In this document: in pieces, positions 63,501 to 64,000 of the stretch
Layout: the number at the start of each line of letters is the position of its first letter
Numbering within the stretch: position 1 is the stretch's first letter
Source of the DNA: Ricinus communis
Lineage: Eukaryota; Streptophyta; Magnoliopsida; Malpighiales; Euphorbiaceae
Assembly: GCF_019578655.1 (NCBI RefSeq)
Contig: NC_063258.1
Coordinates: 26,106,802 to 26,170,801 of the forward strand
Length of the DNA: 64,000 nt
Direction: 5' to 3'
Notes under the pieces: generated by a model
Seen by the model: the letters and a program-made list of their open reading frames with translations, nothing else
Database searches by the model: none
What the model was told of the DNA's origin: nothing
Position numbers and translations under genes: made by a program

Positions 63501-64000
63501 TATCTCTTCCAACAAAAGCTATATTGCTCGACTTATGGATAATTTTGTAAAGTTAATTTTATAAATTTTTGTAATTGGAATTGTTTAGTAAGAAATAAAT
63601 TTTATATTACAAAATATTTTATAACCATGCCATAAATATCTTAAAATTTAAATAACAGTTTACAACTTTCGAAGTGCAAAACTCCTAAAGCATGGGATAT
63701 TAATATCAACTTTTCCCTATAAATAAATTACAAAATTATATATATATATATATATATCACCTGCTAGCCGAATGAATCTTGATCGAAGCAAATTCAGGTA
63801 TAGGAATAGGACAATCGGACGGCAATGATGATCTTTCCTCAAGACTGTAATTTTTTACAGAAAATAAGTTTGATGGGCCTCTTTAGTCTTTATATTTCTA
63901 TAACAAGTGTAGAAAGTGGAGAGAGAGGAACCAAATAAATAATCATTTATGGAATTAATAAACCTTACTAGGAGAGAGTTCTACATATAAAAATTGATGA
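63501..64000. other. AT-rich end of window
   Basis: A (TA)n run lies at 63738-63757. No gene or element end was recognised in the last 500 bases. Confidence 0.45.

Overview
This 64 kb window is nuclear DNA of a flowering plant, almost certainly a core eudicot. Genes are split into many short exons with GT-AG introns, spacers are AT-rich, plant transposon families are present, and the proteins are closest to Arabidopsis-type orthologues as far as I can recall them. A rosid such as a Euphorbiaceae species would fit, but that is only an impression. No bacterial or viral operon, CRISPR array or plasmid feature is visible.

Layout, left to right: (1) 1-1198, the 3' end of a Ty1/copia element with its 3' LTR; (2) 1434-1783, organelle-derived scraps (plastid trnP-UGG and mitochondrial 5S rRNA), then a decayed LINE reverse transcriptase; (3) 5206-6669, a class III peroxidase (PER25-like); (4) 7292-9240, a gutted copia element on the minus strand, then a ~650 bp foldback repeat; (5) 10509-12468, a 12-oxophytodienoate reductase-like gene; (6) 14830-16906, plastid heme oxygenase 1; (7) 18505-19298, embryo-specific ATS3, with a gutted copia element 90 bp behind its stop; (8) 23325-26105 (minus) BSD2 and 26454-28515 (plus) a DUF3119 plastid protein, divergent from a 348 bp spacer; (9) 29971-31675 (minus), an FkbM-type methyltransferase; (10) 32707-33962, a non-autonomous hAT-like transposon; (11) 34447-62260 (minus), a 45-exon NUP205 nucleoporin gene filling almost half the window, with two TRIM elements, a Tourist-like MITE and a LINE fragment in its introns; (12) 63075-63500, a LINE RNase H remnant.

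I reconstructed eight gene models exon by exon. Every one closes as a single uninterrupted reading frame, so all look functional at sequence level. The genes do not form a pathway. BSD2, HO1 and probably the DUF3119 protein act in the plastid. PER25 and ATS3 are secreted, the methyltransferase is membrane-anchored, and NUP205 is in the nuclear pore.

I found no undescribed biological system. The most notable items are: two complete miniature LTR elements (TRIMs) inside NUP205; an OPR-like enzyme whose second substrate-binding His is Phe; two GC-AG introns; an HO1 leader copy behind the OPR gene; a plastid tRNA scrap close to a mitochondrial 5S rRNA scrap; and a well-delimited hAT-like element with an 8 bp target duplication.
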